Shown one piece after another: positions 1 to 5,673 of a DNA stretch of 5,679 bases. The position numbers and the translations under genes are program-made. Numbering within the stretch: position 1 is the first letter of the stretch; each line of letters opens with the position of its first letter. The stretch lies in assembly GCA_016928525.1 (NCBI GenBank), contig JAFGKO010000402.1, positions 1-5,679 of the forward strand. The letters run 5' to 3'. The DNA comes from Anaerolineales bacterium (GTDB taxonomy: Bacteria > Chloroflexota > Anaerolineae > Anaerolineales > Villigracilaceae). The notes beneath the pieces were generated by a model, which saw only the letters and a program-made list of their open reading frames with translations, was not told the DNA's origin and made no database searches.

Positions 1-380
1 GGCAGGCGCGGAATCACGGAGGGGGCATGGATCACGGGAATACGTCGCGGCTGGGCCGGGAGTCCACACGCAGCAGCATAACGCGCCCAGCGCGCCGCCG
101 ATCCTTCCCCCAATTCATGGAAGGGCTCGCGGGTATCGAGCAGGGTTTGCAGGCGCGGCAAAACGGCCTGCCGGACCAGCGCCGCCCCGGTGCGCGGGTC
201 TGCGGCATAAGCCGCGTCGATTTCATGGCATGATACGCCGTCGGTGAGCAGCGGCATGAAACTGTAGTGCAGCGTTTCGATTTGAATCCGCAGCATGAGC
301 AGTTCAACCGGTCCTTCAACCTGATGCAGTGTATACAGACGCACATAACGACCAAAGGGTACAAGATTCTCATGTGTCAT
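1..380 (-). CDS. Unrecognised protein, 5' part only (runs off left edge)
   Basis: Reading the minus strand from the ATG at 380-378 gives 126 codons with no stop before the window edge, so the C-terminus is missing. The protein begins MTHENLVPFGRYVRLYTLHQ and continues with a mixed alpha/beta-looking, soluble sequence (for example HEIDAAYAADPRTGAALVRQ near residues 64-83). There is no signal peptide or membrane segment. The start is supported by GAGGT (complement of 389-393) placed 8-9 bases before the ATG, and by a TATACT -10 candidate about 35 bases upstream. It is transcribed divergently from the small membrane protein at 661. An overlapping minus-strand frame (373-32) is also open but encodes an Arg/Cys-rich, low-plausibility peptide; I take it as a shadow. 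I do not recognise the family and assign no function. Confidence 0.72.
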   Translation of the reverse strand, partial: MTHENLVPFGRYVRLYTLHQVEGPVELLMLRIQIETLHYSFMPLLTDGVSCHEIDAAYAADPRTGAALVRQAVLPRLQTLLDTREPFHELGEGSAARWARYAAACGLPAQPRRIPVIHAPSVIPRL

Positions 381-413
381 GGTTTTGTACCTCATTCACC
401 CACTTCTCTATTT

Positions 414-419
414 AGTATA
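414..419 (-). promoter_or_regulatory. Candidate -10 element for the leftward gene
   Basis: The minus strand reads TATACT here, 34-39 bases upstream of the ATG at 380, leaving a leader that contains the GAGGT ribosome site. No convincing -35 hexamer lies 16-18 bases further upstream, so this is a -10-only match. The ACT gene at the other end of the window has the same -10 hexamer. Confidence 0.3.
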
Positions 420-465
420 AAACAGTCAGGGTATGTTTCACCACAAGGCAGGGGAAATAAAACAG

Positions 466-500
466 TGTCAGGTGCATGGCTTGCACACGTGACAAGCCAT
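466..500. promoter_or_regulatory. Dyad repeat, possible operator between divergent genes
   Basis: ATGGCTTG (476-483) and CAAGCCAT (493-500) form a perfect 8-base inverted repeat around a 9-base spacer that contains the palindrome CACGTG (486-491). An overlapping second dyad exists: TGTCA (466-470) with TGACA (490-494), and inside it GTGCA (472-476) with TGCAC (482-486). The repeat sits between the candidate promoters of the two divergent genes and upstream of both predicted start sites, so it would not be in either transcript. A dimeric regulator site is therefore more likely than an RNA structure. No regulator gene is visible nearby. Confidence 0.4.
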
Positions 501-554
501 ATTGCGGAGAAAATGCTTCAGATAGCTGCCACCGGTTCATGATCGCATCCCAAA

Positions 555-583
555 TAGCCAGATTATTACGTCCGGACTATAAT
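555..583 (+). promoter_or_regulatory. Sigma70-type promoter of the small membrane protein gene
   Basis: A perfect TATAAT -10 (578-583) lies 17 bases downstream of TAGCCA (555-560), which matches four of six bases of the TTGACA -35 consensus. Transcription would start near 590, giving a leader of about 70 bases before the ATG at 661. It is the best promoter match in the window. Confidence 0.5.
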
Positions 584-603
584 CGATTTGAATACAAAAA
601 ACG

Positions 604-627
604 CCCATGAGCGATGATGTTCATGGG
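604..627 (+). other. Leader hairpin before the small membrane protein gene
   Basis: CCCATGA (604-610) pairs perfectly with TCATGGG (621-627) across a 10-base loop, giving a 7-bp stem. It lies in the predicted 5' leader, between the promoter at 555-583 and the AGGAG ribosome site at 644-648. It has no U-tract, so it is not a normal terminator. It may stabilise the mRNA or be incidental. It contains the alternative in-frame ATG at 607, which would be buried in the stem. Confidence 0.3.
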
Positions 628-660
628 GCTGCACATTTCAAACAGGAGAAAAAAATAGAG

Positions 661-930
661 ATGATCGGAAATATAATCATTTGGATCGTTGTCGGCGCGA
701 TTGCGGGCTGGCTTGCCAGCAAGGTGATGAAGACGAGCAGCACTCAGTCACTTAGCGAAGATATCATCGTCGGTGTCATCGGAGGTTTCCTGGGGGGCCT
801 GGTACTCGACATTCTCAACATTGGTGGTGAGGTCAGCGGGATCAATCCCGGCAGCATTCTGGTGGCCTTTATAGGTGCCGTCTTGTTTTTGGTCATTCTC
901 AAAAAAGTCCGTGGAACGGCAAAGATCTAA
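661..930 (+). CDS. GlsB/YeaQ/YmgE-family small membrane protein
   Basis: This encodes 89 residues, matching the usual 80-90 of the GlsB/YeaQ/YmgE (transglycosylase-associated, PF04226) family. Three hydrophobic helices are visible at about residues 5-22, 34-52 and 64-81. They carry the family's glycine-rich pattern: VVGAIAGWLAS (10-20), IIVGVIGGFLGG (35-46) and PGSILVAFIGAVL (63-75). The C-terminus is short and basic (KKVRGTAK). Family members are integral inner-membrane proteins often induced by stress; their biochemical role is unclear despite the name. I prefer the ATG at 661 over the in-frame ATG at 607. The shorter form begins right at the first helix as in relatives, and AGGAG (644-648) precedes it by 12 bases. 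The extra 18 residues from 607 would be hydrophilic and atypical. It appears to be a single-gene transcript ending at the hairpins at 985-1031. Confidence 0.9.
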   Translation: MIGNIIIWIVVGAIAGWLASKVMKTSSTQSLSEDIIVGVIGGFLGGLVLDILNIGGEVSGINPGSILVAFIGAVLFLVILKKVRGTAKI

Positions 931-984
931 CGCTTTGTACCAAGGGCGATTGACAGTCTGACGGCGTTGTCCGCATGACCGAAC

Positions 985-1031
985 CGCCGGATGCAAACCG
1001 GCGTGGGAGGGGACGGCTAAAACCGTCCCCT
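985..1031. terminator. Two tandem hairpins between convergent genes
   Basis: The first stem is CGCCGG (985-990) with CCGGCG (998-1003), loop of 7. The second is AGGGGACGG (1008-1016) with CCGTCCCCT (1023-1031), a 9-bp GC-rich perfect stem with loop CTAAAA. They fill the gap between the gene ending at 930 and the minus-strand gene ending at 1040. Neither strand has a U-tract after the stem, so this is not a textbook intrinsic terminator. Its position suggests a shared 3'-end or RNA-stabilising structure serving both convergent transcripts. Confidence 0.45.
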
Positions 1032-1039
1032 ATCCCCAT

Positions 1040-2119
1040 CTAGAGCTGGACGACGCTGTTTTCTGCCAAGACCAGCCGGTGTGTCACAGGCCGTGTGGGG
1101 GCCCGGATAACCTTCACGTTTTCGGCGATCAGGCTGGCATCAATCCGCCGGTCAATATCCTTGATCATGCAGCCACTCATGATGATACTGTGTTCGATCT
1201 CACTGCTCTCGATCGTGACATTATCACCAATCGATGTATAAGGCCCCACATAAGAATTGCGAATGGTGACATTATTACCAATCACCACCGGCCCCCGGAT
1301 GACACTATCAATAATCTGAGTCCCTGTGCCCAAAACCACCCGGTGCGAGACATCGGAATCACCTTGAATGCGCTCATCGTTGGTATAGGCAGGCGTAAAC
1401 GGAAGGTCTTCTAACACAAGCTGGTTGGCGCGGACGATCGATTCGGCGTTGCCCGCGTCGATCCACCACCCTTCCACAATATAGGGGATCACCTTACCAT
1501 TCTGATCGAGCAGGTATTGAATCGCATCGGTGATTTCAAGTTCGTTGCGCCACGAGGGTTTAATGTGTTTGATCGCCTCGAAAATTGCCGGTTGGAAAAC
1601 ATATACACCGGCAATCGCCAGGTTGGTTGGTGGGTCTTTAGGTTTCTCCACCAGCCGTTTGATGCGGTCCCCGTCCAATTCGGCAATTCCGAATGCGCTC
1701 GGATCAGGCACTTCGGTCAGCGCAATAGCCGCACTCGCGCCGGTCTTCTCAAATTGGTTACAAAGCACTCTCATGCGATCCTGAAAAATATTATCACCCA
1801 GGTAGACAATAAACGGTTCGTTACCAACAAATGGCTCGCATAGTTTGACAGCGTGTGCCAGCCCTTGCGGGTCTTCCTGGGCAATATAAGTGAGGGGGAC
1901 CTTGACAACGTGATTCGCGCCGTTGCCAAGCTGTGCGCGGATGGGGGAATCCAGGCTGTTGACCACTAACCCAATTTCAGTCGCGCCCATATCGGTAAGC
2001 GTATCAATAGCGTATTTTAATAAAGCCTTATTGGCGACCGGGACCAGAGGTTTGGGCATGGTCAGGGTGACAGGGTACAGGCGAGTTCCTTTTCCGGCGC
2101 ACAGAATAACCGCTTTCAT
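1040..2119 (-). CDS. Sugar-1-phosphate nucleotidyltransferase, long RmlA/GalU type
   Basis: This 359-residue cytosolic enzyme probably makes dTDP- or UDP-glucose from glucose-1-phosphate plus dTTP or UTP, feeding cell-surface glycan synthesis. The N-terminal nucleotidyltransferase domain (about 1-235) shows the signature loop AGKGTRLYPVT (8-18) and MPKPLVPV with Lys23. It also has QGLAHA (85-90), the metal-binding GDN (108-110, Asp109), VEKP (157-160), NELEITDAI (192-200) and WWIDAGN (218-224). After a linker, residues about 250-340 show hexapeptide-type repeats (VVIGNNVTI, YTSIGDNVTI) typical of a left-handed beta-helix. This is the long form seen in archaea, Chloroflexi and actinobacteria, rather than the ~290-residue enterobacterial RmlA. 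The start is supported by GAGGT (complement of 2129-2133), 9 bases upstream. No RmlB, C or D homologue is adjacent, so dTTP versus UTP use cannot be decided from context. Confidence 0.9.
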   Translation of the reverse strand: MKAVILCAGKGTRLYPVTLTMPKPLVPVANKALLKYAIDTLTDMGATEIGLVVNSLDSPIRAQLGNGANHVVKVPLTYIAQEDPQGLAHAVKLCEPFVGNEPFIVYLGDNIFQDRMRVLCNQFEKTGASAAIALTEVPDPSAFGIAELDGDRIKRLVEKPKDPPTNLAIAGVYVFQPAIFEAIKHIKPSWRNELEITDAIQYLLDQNGKVIPYIVEGWWIDAGNAESIVRANQLVLEDLPFTPAYTNDERIQGDSDVSHRVVLGTGTQIIDSVIRGPVVIGNNVTIRNSYVGPYTSIGDNVTIESSEIEHSIIMSGCMIKDIDRRIDASLIAENVKVIRAPTRPVTHRLVLAENSVVQL

Positions 2120-2270
2120 CGACTTCAGACCTCATATATGTAAAATCCTGCTGAAATCCTAACGCGCGGCGGGTCTTGCTGCAAACTCTTCTGAAGAAAG
2201 CTGGGGCTCATCGATCAAAGACCAGGTGGCGCTCGCTTTTCTGCGTTCCTGGCGAAACTATAGTAACTTA

Positions 2271-2300
2271 TTGGGCAAAACAGGGTTTTGAATATATAAA
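2271..2300 (+). promoter_or_regulatory. Candidate promoter of the heliorhodopsin gene
   Basis: TTGGGC (2271-2276) is followed after 18 bases by TATAAA (2295-2300) in a markedly AT-rich stretch. This leaves a leader of about 30 bases with AGGAG (2324-2328) 11 bases before the ATG. A second pair, TTGAAT (2288-2293) and TTTAAT (2311-2316) spaced by 17, scores at least as well by consensus. It would start transcription almost at the ribosome site, so I favour the first. The rest of the 2120-2339 divergent region shows no clear operator. Confidence 0.35.
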
Positions 2301-2339
2301 TTTCATTATGTTTAATTCTGTCTAGGAGAAAATTGAACC

Positions 2340-3119
2340 ATGACCACTACGCATGAGAACCCATTCCAGAATCTGCGCCGTTTCAACCTGTTCATGGGCT
2401 TGTTTCATTTCGCCCAGGGCTTGTTGATGTTAGCTTTGAGTGATCTTGATTTCAAACTGCCTGTTACCACCTCGTTTCTAAAGTACGATGAGACAACCGA
2501 GAAATTGGTTACCGACCTAAAAACCGCTTTCGATCTGCCACTGGCGCCACTGGTGGCAGCTTTCCTTTTCATGTCCGCTCTGGCGCACTTCCTGATCTCT
2601 ACGCCGGGTATTTACGACTGGTATATCCGCAACCTGAAAAAAGGCGTCAACTATGCGCGCTGGATTGAATACAGTTTCAGCTCTTCAGTGATGATCGTGG
2701 CGATTGCGATGCTCTTTGGAATGTATGATATCGCCTCACTGCTGCTTATCTTCGCGCTGAACGCCATGATGATCCTGTTCGGGTGGATGATGGAACTGCA
2801 TAACCAGACGACGGACAAAACCAACTGGACCGCGTTTATTTTTGGCTCGATTGCGGGGATAGTGCCATGGATCGCCATCGGCGTCTTCCTGGTTGGCTCG
2901 GTCACCAGCGGCGAACAGGTCCCCAATTTTGTCTATGCAATCTATGTGTCGTTGTTCCTGTTCTTCAACATCTTCGCGGTTAACATGGTGTTGCAGTACA
3001 AGAAGATCGGGCGTTGGCAGGACTATCTCTATGGCGAGAAAGCCTATATCGTGCTTTCATTAGTGGCAAAATCATTGCTGGCCTGGCAGGTTTTCTTTGG
3101 AACGCTTCAGCCGAACTGA
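2340..3119 (+). CDS. Heliorhodopsin (retinal-binding seven-helix photoreceptor)
   Basis: This 259-residue membrane protein has seven hydrophobic helices at about residues 15-33, 67-88, 105-128, 130-152, 163-187, 195-220 and 232-256. Helix 7 carries the retinal Schiff-base lysine, Lys244, in SLVAKSLLAWQ (240-250). Helix 3 carries the counterion Glu110 in RWIEYSFSSSVM (107-118). His23 and His83 match the two buried histidines of the family. From memory of heliorhodopsin 48C12 (His23, His80, Arg104, Glu107, Ser237, Lys241), all equivalents are present, with a constant +3 offset after the first extracellular loop. There is no proton-pump DTD/DTE-type triad on helix 3. Basic residues cluster at the N-terminus (RR 13-14), in loop 2-3 (RNLKKG) and loop 6-7 (YKKIGR). 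This places the N-terminus inside, the inverted topology that defines heliorhodopsins. The family has a slow photocycle and is thought to signal or regulate rather than pump. The start is the only sensible ATG, after AGGAG. Confidence 0.96.
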   Translation: MTTTHENPFQNLRRFNLFMGLFHFAQGLLMLALSDLDFKLPVTTSFLKYDETTEKLVTDLKTAFDLPLAPLVAAFLFMSALAHFLISTPGIYDWYIRNLKKGVNYARWIEYSFSSSVMIVAIAMLFGMYDIASLLLIFALNAMMILFGWMMELHNQTTDKTNWTAFIFGSIAGIVPWIAIGVFLVGSVTSGEQVPNFVYAIYVSLFLFFNIFAVNMVLQYKKIGRWQDYLYGEKAYIVLSLVAKSLLAWQVFFGTLQPN

Positions 3120-3166
3120 GTCATTCAACGTGGCACGTGGTGACGTAATGATGGGAAACGCAGACG

Positions 3167-3961
3167 ATGTCATTCTTTGAAATCTACCTGTTGGCCGGGT
3201 TATCCATCCTGGCTTTCAATACGGGTCTGTGGCTGGTGAGCGTCCGGCTCAAAAACGCCAGCATCATCGATCCGTTTTGGGGTATCCTGTTTTTGATCGC
3301 TGCCCTGGTTTATTTTGTGTTGGCGGAAGATGGCTTCCAGGACCGTAAGATTCTGCTCCTGGCCCTGGTCACGATCTGGAGTCTGCGCCTTTCCATCTAT
3401 CTCACCTGGCGGAATTGGGGTAAAGGCGAGGACTTTCGCTATCGCAAATGGCGCGAGGAACACGGCAGCCGCTGGCCGCAGCGGAGTTTCTTTCAGGTTT
3501 TTCTGTTGCAGGGCGTGTTGGCCTGGATCATCTCCATCCCACTGCTGGCGGCGATGGCCGGTGAATCGCCGGATCATCTGACGGTTCTGGATGGACTCGC
3601 GGTCGTGGTCTGGCTGATCGGCTTCTTCTTTGAAGCCGTCGGGGACTTCCAACTGGCGCGTTTTAAAGCTAATTCGGCCAACAAAGGGCGTGTACTTCGC
3701 ACAGGGGTGTGGCGTTACACGCGCCATCCCAACTATTTTGGAGATGCTGCGCAGTGGTGGGCCTTTTACCTGGTCGCGCTGGGGGCTGGTGGTTTCTGGA
3801 CGATCTATGCGCCGATCATCATGACCGGGTTACTGCTGAAAGTCTCAGGCGTAGCGCTTTTAGAGAAAACGCTCAGCGAAACCAAACCACAATACCAGGA
3901 TTACATAGCTACCACACCGGCTTTCTTTCCCTGGTTTCCTAAGAAACGGCGCGACCGCTAA
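3167..3961 (+). CDS. DUF1295 / steroid 5-alpha-reductase-like membrane enzyme
   Basis: This 264-residue integral membrane protein has about six hydrophobic stretches (roughly 5-26, 38-53, 62-80, 109-131, 140-159, 197-223). It shows the DUF1295 (PF06966) hallmarks: SIIDPFWG (32-39), LTWRNWGKGEDFRYRKWR (79-96), FEAVGDFQLARFK (155-167) and GVWRYTRHPNYFGD (180-193). The RHPNYFG block resembles the cofactor-binding C-terminal region shared by steroid 5-alpha-reductases, sterol reductases and isoprenylcysteine methyltransferases. The family is thus likely to act on a lipid, sterol-like or isoprenoid double bond with NADPH, but no substrate is established here. It lies 47 bp after the heliorhodopsin stop with no hairpin between, suggesting co-transcription. 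The ATG at 3167 is the first in-frame start after a stop at 3149; its ribosome site is weak (GGGA, 10 bases away), so translation may depend partly on the upstream gene. Confidence 0.88.
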   Translation: MSFFEIYLLAGLSILAFNTGLWLVSVRLKNASIIDPFWGILFLIAALVYFVLAEDGFQDRKILLLALVTIWSLRLSIYLTWRNWGKGEDFRYRKWREEHGSRWPQRSFFQVFLLQGVLAWIISIPLLAAMAGESPDHLTVLDGLAVVVWLIGFFFEAVGDFQLARFKANSANKGRVLRTGVWRYTRHPNYFGDAAQWWAFYLVALGAGGFWTIYAPIIMTGLLLKVSGVALLEKTLSETKPQYQDYIATTPAFFPWFPKKRRDR

Positions 3962-4034
3962 CGTTCGGGTTGATGGGGTCAGGTTCTGCAAGACTCAAAC
4001 ATGACACCCAAACCATCTTAAAAGGAACTCTGCC

Positions 4035-4907
4035 ATGACTGGTCACGAAGTTGCCCTGATTACCGATAGTACGAGCGATCTTCCTGATGATATGCTCCAA
4101 GAGTATGACATCGGCATGGTCCCTTTGATGGTAATCTGGGGAAATGAAGAACTGCGTGACCAGATAGATATTAAATCGGCAGAGTTTTATGAACGTCTGG
4201 CCTCCGACCCGATCTATCCGACCACTTCGCAGCCTTCTCCGGCGGCCTTCGTCCAGGCCGTTCGTGATGCGAAGAATAACGGGGCCAGGGAAGCGGTCAT
4301 TTTTACGATCAGCAGCGGCATGAGCAGCACCTACCAATCCGCCAGGCAGATCGAAAACCTGGTTGATATCCCGGTGCATATTGTCGATTCAAAAGCCAAC
4401 TCGATGAGTCTGGGATGGCAGATATTAGCGGCAGCCCGCGCGCGTAACGCCGGAGGAAGCGCGGCGGCCATGATGGCGGCGGCTGATAAGGTCCGGGAAA
4501 ATCTGGTCACGCTACTGTATGTCAACACGCTGGAATACCTGCACCGTGGTGGGCGGATCAGTGGAGCAGCCAGGTGGGCAGGTACAGCACTCCAACTCAA
4601 ACCCCAGTTGTTTGTTGACCATAAAACAGGCGAAATCAAGTTGGCCGCGCGCACGCGCACACGGTCCAAAGCGCTCGAAGCTCTCTATCAGAGATTCTTC
4701 CAACAGTTGGACACCAGCCGCCCCCTGCACGTGGCTGTGATGCATGGTAACATTCCTGACGAGGCGAAGGCTATCGCCGCCCGAATCCAGCGGGAGTATA
4801 CGCCTGTCGAACTCGTTATCTCCCTGACCTCACCGGTCATGGGAATCCACACCGGACCGGGTGCCATTGCACTCTGTGGGTATTCTTTGGCTGATAATGA
4901 AGCCTGA
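4035..4907 (+). CDS. DegV-family fatty-acid-binding protein
   Basis: This 290-residue soluble protein is the typical DegV (PF02645) length. Family members bind a fatty acid between two domains; in Firmicutes the FakB versions present it to the kinase FakA for phosphorylation. Signatures are ITDSTSDLP (9-17), PTTSQPSP (62-69), the ligand-contact loop ISSGMSSTYQSA (92-103), VDSKANSMSLG (117-127, usually VDS..xS.G), LEYLHRGGRIS (166-176) and HTGPGAIAL (272-280). The start is supported by AAGGA (4022-4026), 8 bases before the ATG. It follows the DUF1295 gene by 73 bp on the same strand, with no convincing terminator or promoter seen between them, so it may belong to the heliorhodopsin transcript. 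No FakA-like kinase is in the window, so a FakB role is not shown. Confidence 0.93.
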   Translation: MTGHEVALITDSTSDLPDDMLQEYDIGMVPLMVIWGNEELRDQIDIKSAEFYERLASDPIYPTTSQPSPAAFVQAVRDAKNNGAREAVIFTISSGMSSTYQSARQIENLVDIPVHIVDSKANSMSLGWQILAAARARNAGGSAAAMMAAADKVRENLVTLLYVNTLEYLHRGGRISGAARWAGTALQLKPQLFVDHKTGEIKLAARTRTRSKALEALYQRFFQQLDTSRPLHVAVMHGNIPDEAKAIAARIQREYTPVELVISLTSPVMGIHTGPGAIALCGYSLADNEA

Positions 4908-4977
4908 GAAACCCAACGCCATATTAGCTGCACCATGTTAAATTGCCTGGAGCGATCCATCCGCAAAACCACATGAC

Positions 4978-5364
4978 TTACCTTATGCCCATTCCCATGG
5001 CTACTTCCTGAGCTTTGCGCAACAACTCGCCCACGTCCAGCACAATCTGCCGGTTGTAGGTCATGTACACGGCGTTGATGTTAATACCGGCATTGGTCAA
5101 CGCACGTGCCAGCCTCGCCAGCGATCCTGGTTCATGGGGTAACGTGACCATGAGCACTTCCTGCGCGGTGAACGCCAGGTCAATAGTGTTGAGCGCTTCA
5201 ATGGTTGCGTCAGGATCATTCGTGATGAACTGAGCCACCCCTTCTTCTCCGCAGGGTGACACATGGATTGCAATGATGTTAACGGCATTTTGAGCTAATG
5301 CTTCGGTCAAATCGGCCAAAGACCCGGGCCGGTCTTCGAGCATAATCGAAAATTCAGTTGCCAT
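4978..5364 (-). CDS. Tandem ACT-domain protein
   Basis: This small soluble protein of 128 residues is built from two ACT domains and nothing else. Repeat one (about 3-66) has EDRPGSLADLTEALAQNAVN (10-29). Repeat two (about 70-128) has HEPGSLARLARALTNAGINI (77-96), so an internal duplication is visible in the shared PGSLA-L--AL pattern. ACT domains bind amino acids or similar small ligands at domain interfaces and usually regulate metabolic enzymes. Stand-alone tandem ACT proteins are presumed sensors, with the ligand unknown here. The start has a good ribosome site, GGAG (complement of 5371-5374), 6 bases upstream. The gene converges on degV with a 70-bp gap that shows no clear hairpin. No catalytic domain is attached and no amino-acid biosynthesis gene is adjacent. 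Confidence 0.9.
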   Translation of the reverse strand: MATEFSIMLEDRPGSLADLTEALAQNAVNIIAIHVSPCGEEGVAQFITNDPDATIEALNTIDLAFTAQEVLMVTLPHEPGSLARLARALTNAGININAVYMTYNRQIVLDVGELLRKAQEVAMGMGIR

Positions 5365-5426
5365 GACTCACTCCATCTCTACGGTTCAATTAGGCTGGAT
5401 CAAACAAGAGTTGTCCTTTTATTGAA

Positions 5427-5432
5427 AGTATA
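5427..5432 (-). promoter_or_regulatory. Candidate -10 element for the ACT gene
   Basis: The minus strand reads TATACT, 63-68 bases upstream of the ATG at 5364. The sequence 17 bases further upstream (TTTCGT) is a poor -35. It is the best -10 candidate in the region between the ACT start and the terminator at 5546-5582. Confidence 0.35.
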
Positions 5433-5545
5433 GGCCGTATTGGATCGAAACGAAATAGGGTATTGGACACAGGACTGGTTTTGAGGTCGATCCGCGCCAT
5501 CTATCTCCCATATCCGCAGCGAAGGAACTCAACAGGGGCGACAAC

Positions 5546-5582
5546 AAAAAACACTGGAACGCAGGTTGTCACGTTCCAGTGT
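5546..5582 (-). terminator. Intrinsic terminator for a leftward gene beyond the right edge
   Basis: ACACTGGAACG (5551-5561) and CGTTCCAGTGT (5572-5582) form a perfect 11-bp stem with a 10-base loop. On the minus strand the stem runs directly into TTTTTTGTTGT (complement of 5541-5551), the classic Rho-independent layout. No such T-run follows on the plus strand. It would end transcription entering from a minus-strand gene to the right of the window, insulating the ACT promoter from it. Confidence 0.75.
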
Positions 5583-5600
5583 GGGTTGGACTCTAAAAGA

Positions 5601-5673
5601 CCGTTTGAAAAGCCCTCACCCTTCCGGCAGAGCCGGGTCCCTCTCCCTCAGGGCGAGGGACTTTCAGAACCGA
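5601..5673. repeat. Imperfect palindromic intergenic repeat (REP/MITE-like)
   Basis: The outer arms 5601-5617 and 5655-5672 are inverted copies matching at about 14 of 17 positions with one gap. Inside are a tight hairpin CCGGC-AGA-GCCGG (5624-5636) and a larger one, TCCCTC (5638-5643) with GAGGGA (5655-5660) extended by CCC-TCA-GGG. The C-rich CCCTCACCC...CCCTCTCCCTCAGGG style resembles dispersed palindromic repeats that I know from intergenic regions of many GC-rich bacteria, including Chloroflexi. Only one copy is visible, so its repeated nature is inferred. The rest of the gene-free 5365-5679 stretch holds the ACT promoter and the terminator; I see no small gene in it. Confidence 0.5.

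Noticed and set aside
32..373. A 113-codon minus-strand open frame overlapping the partial gene at 1-380
   Set aside because: Its product is rich in Arg and Cys, with no domain look, and its ATG lies 7 bases inside the better-supported gene, which has the ribosome site at the right spacing.
267..542. A 91-codon plus-strand open frame with a GTG start in the divergent intergenic region
   Set aside because: It overlaps the start of the leftward gene and its promoter, has no ribosome site, and the product has no recognisable features.
607..660. Upstream in-frame ATG that would add 18 residues to the small membrane protein
   Set aside because: The extension is hydrophilic and atypical for the family, has no ribosome site, and lies in a hairpin.
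2143..2160. Direct repeat AAATCCT at 2143-2149 and 2154-2160, 11 bases apart
   Set aside because: Two 7-base copies are too short to claim a regulator site without conservation data.
3200..3727. A 175-codon minus-strand open frame antisense to the DUF1295 gene
   Set aside because: It is a shadow of a well-conserved membrane protein gene; its composition is charged and low in plausibility.
3975..4009. Possible stem GGGGTCA / TGACACCC between the DUF1295 and DegV genes
   Set aside because: It needs a bulge and a 20-base loop and has no U-tract, so it is not a convincing terminator.
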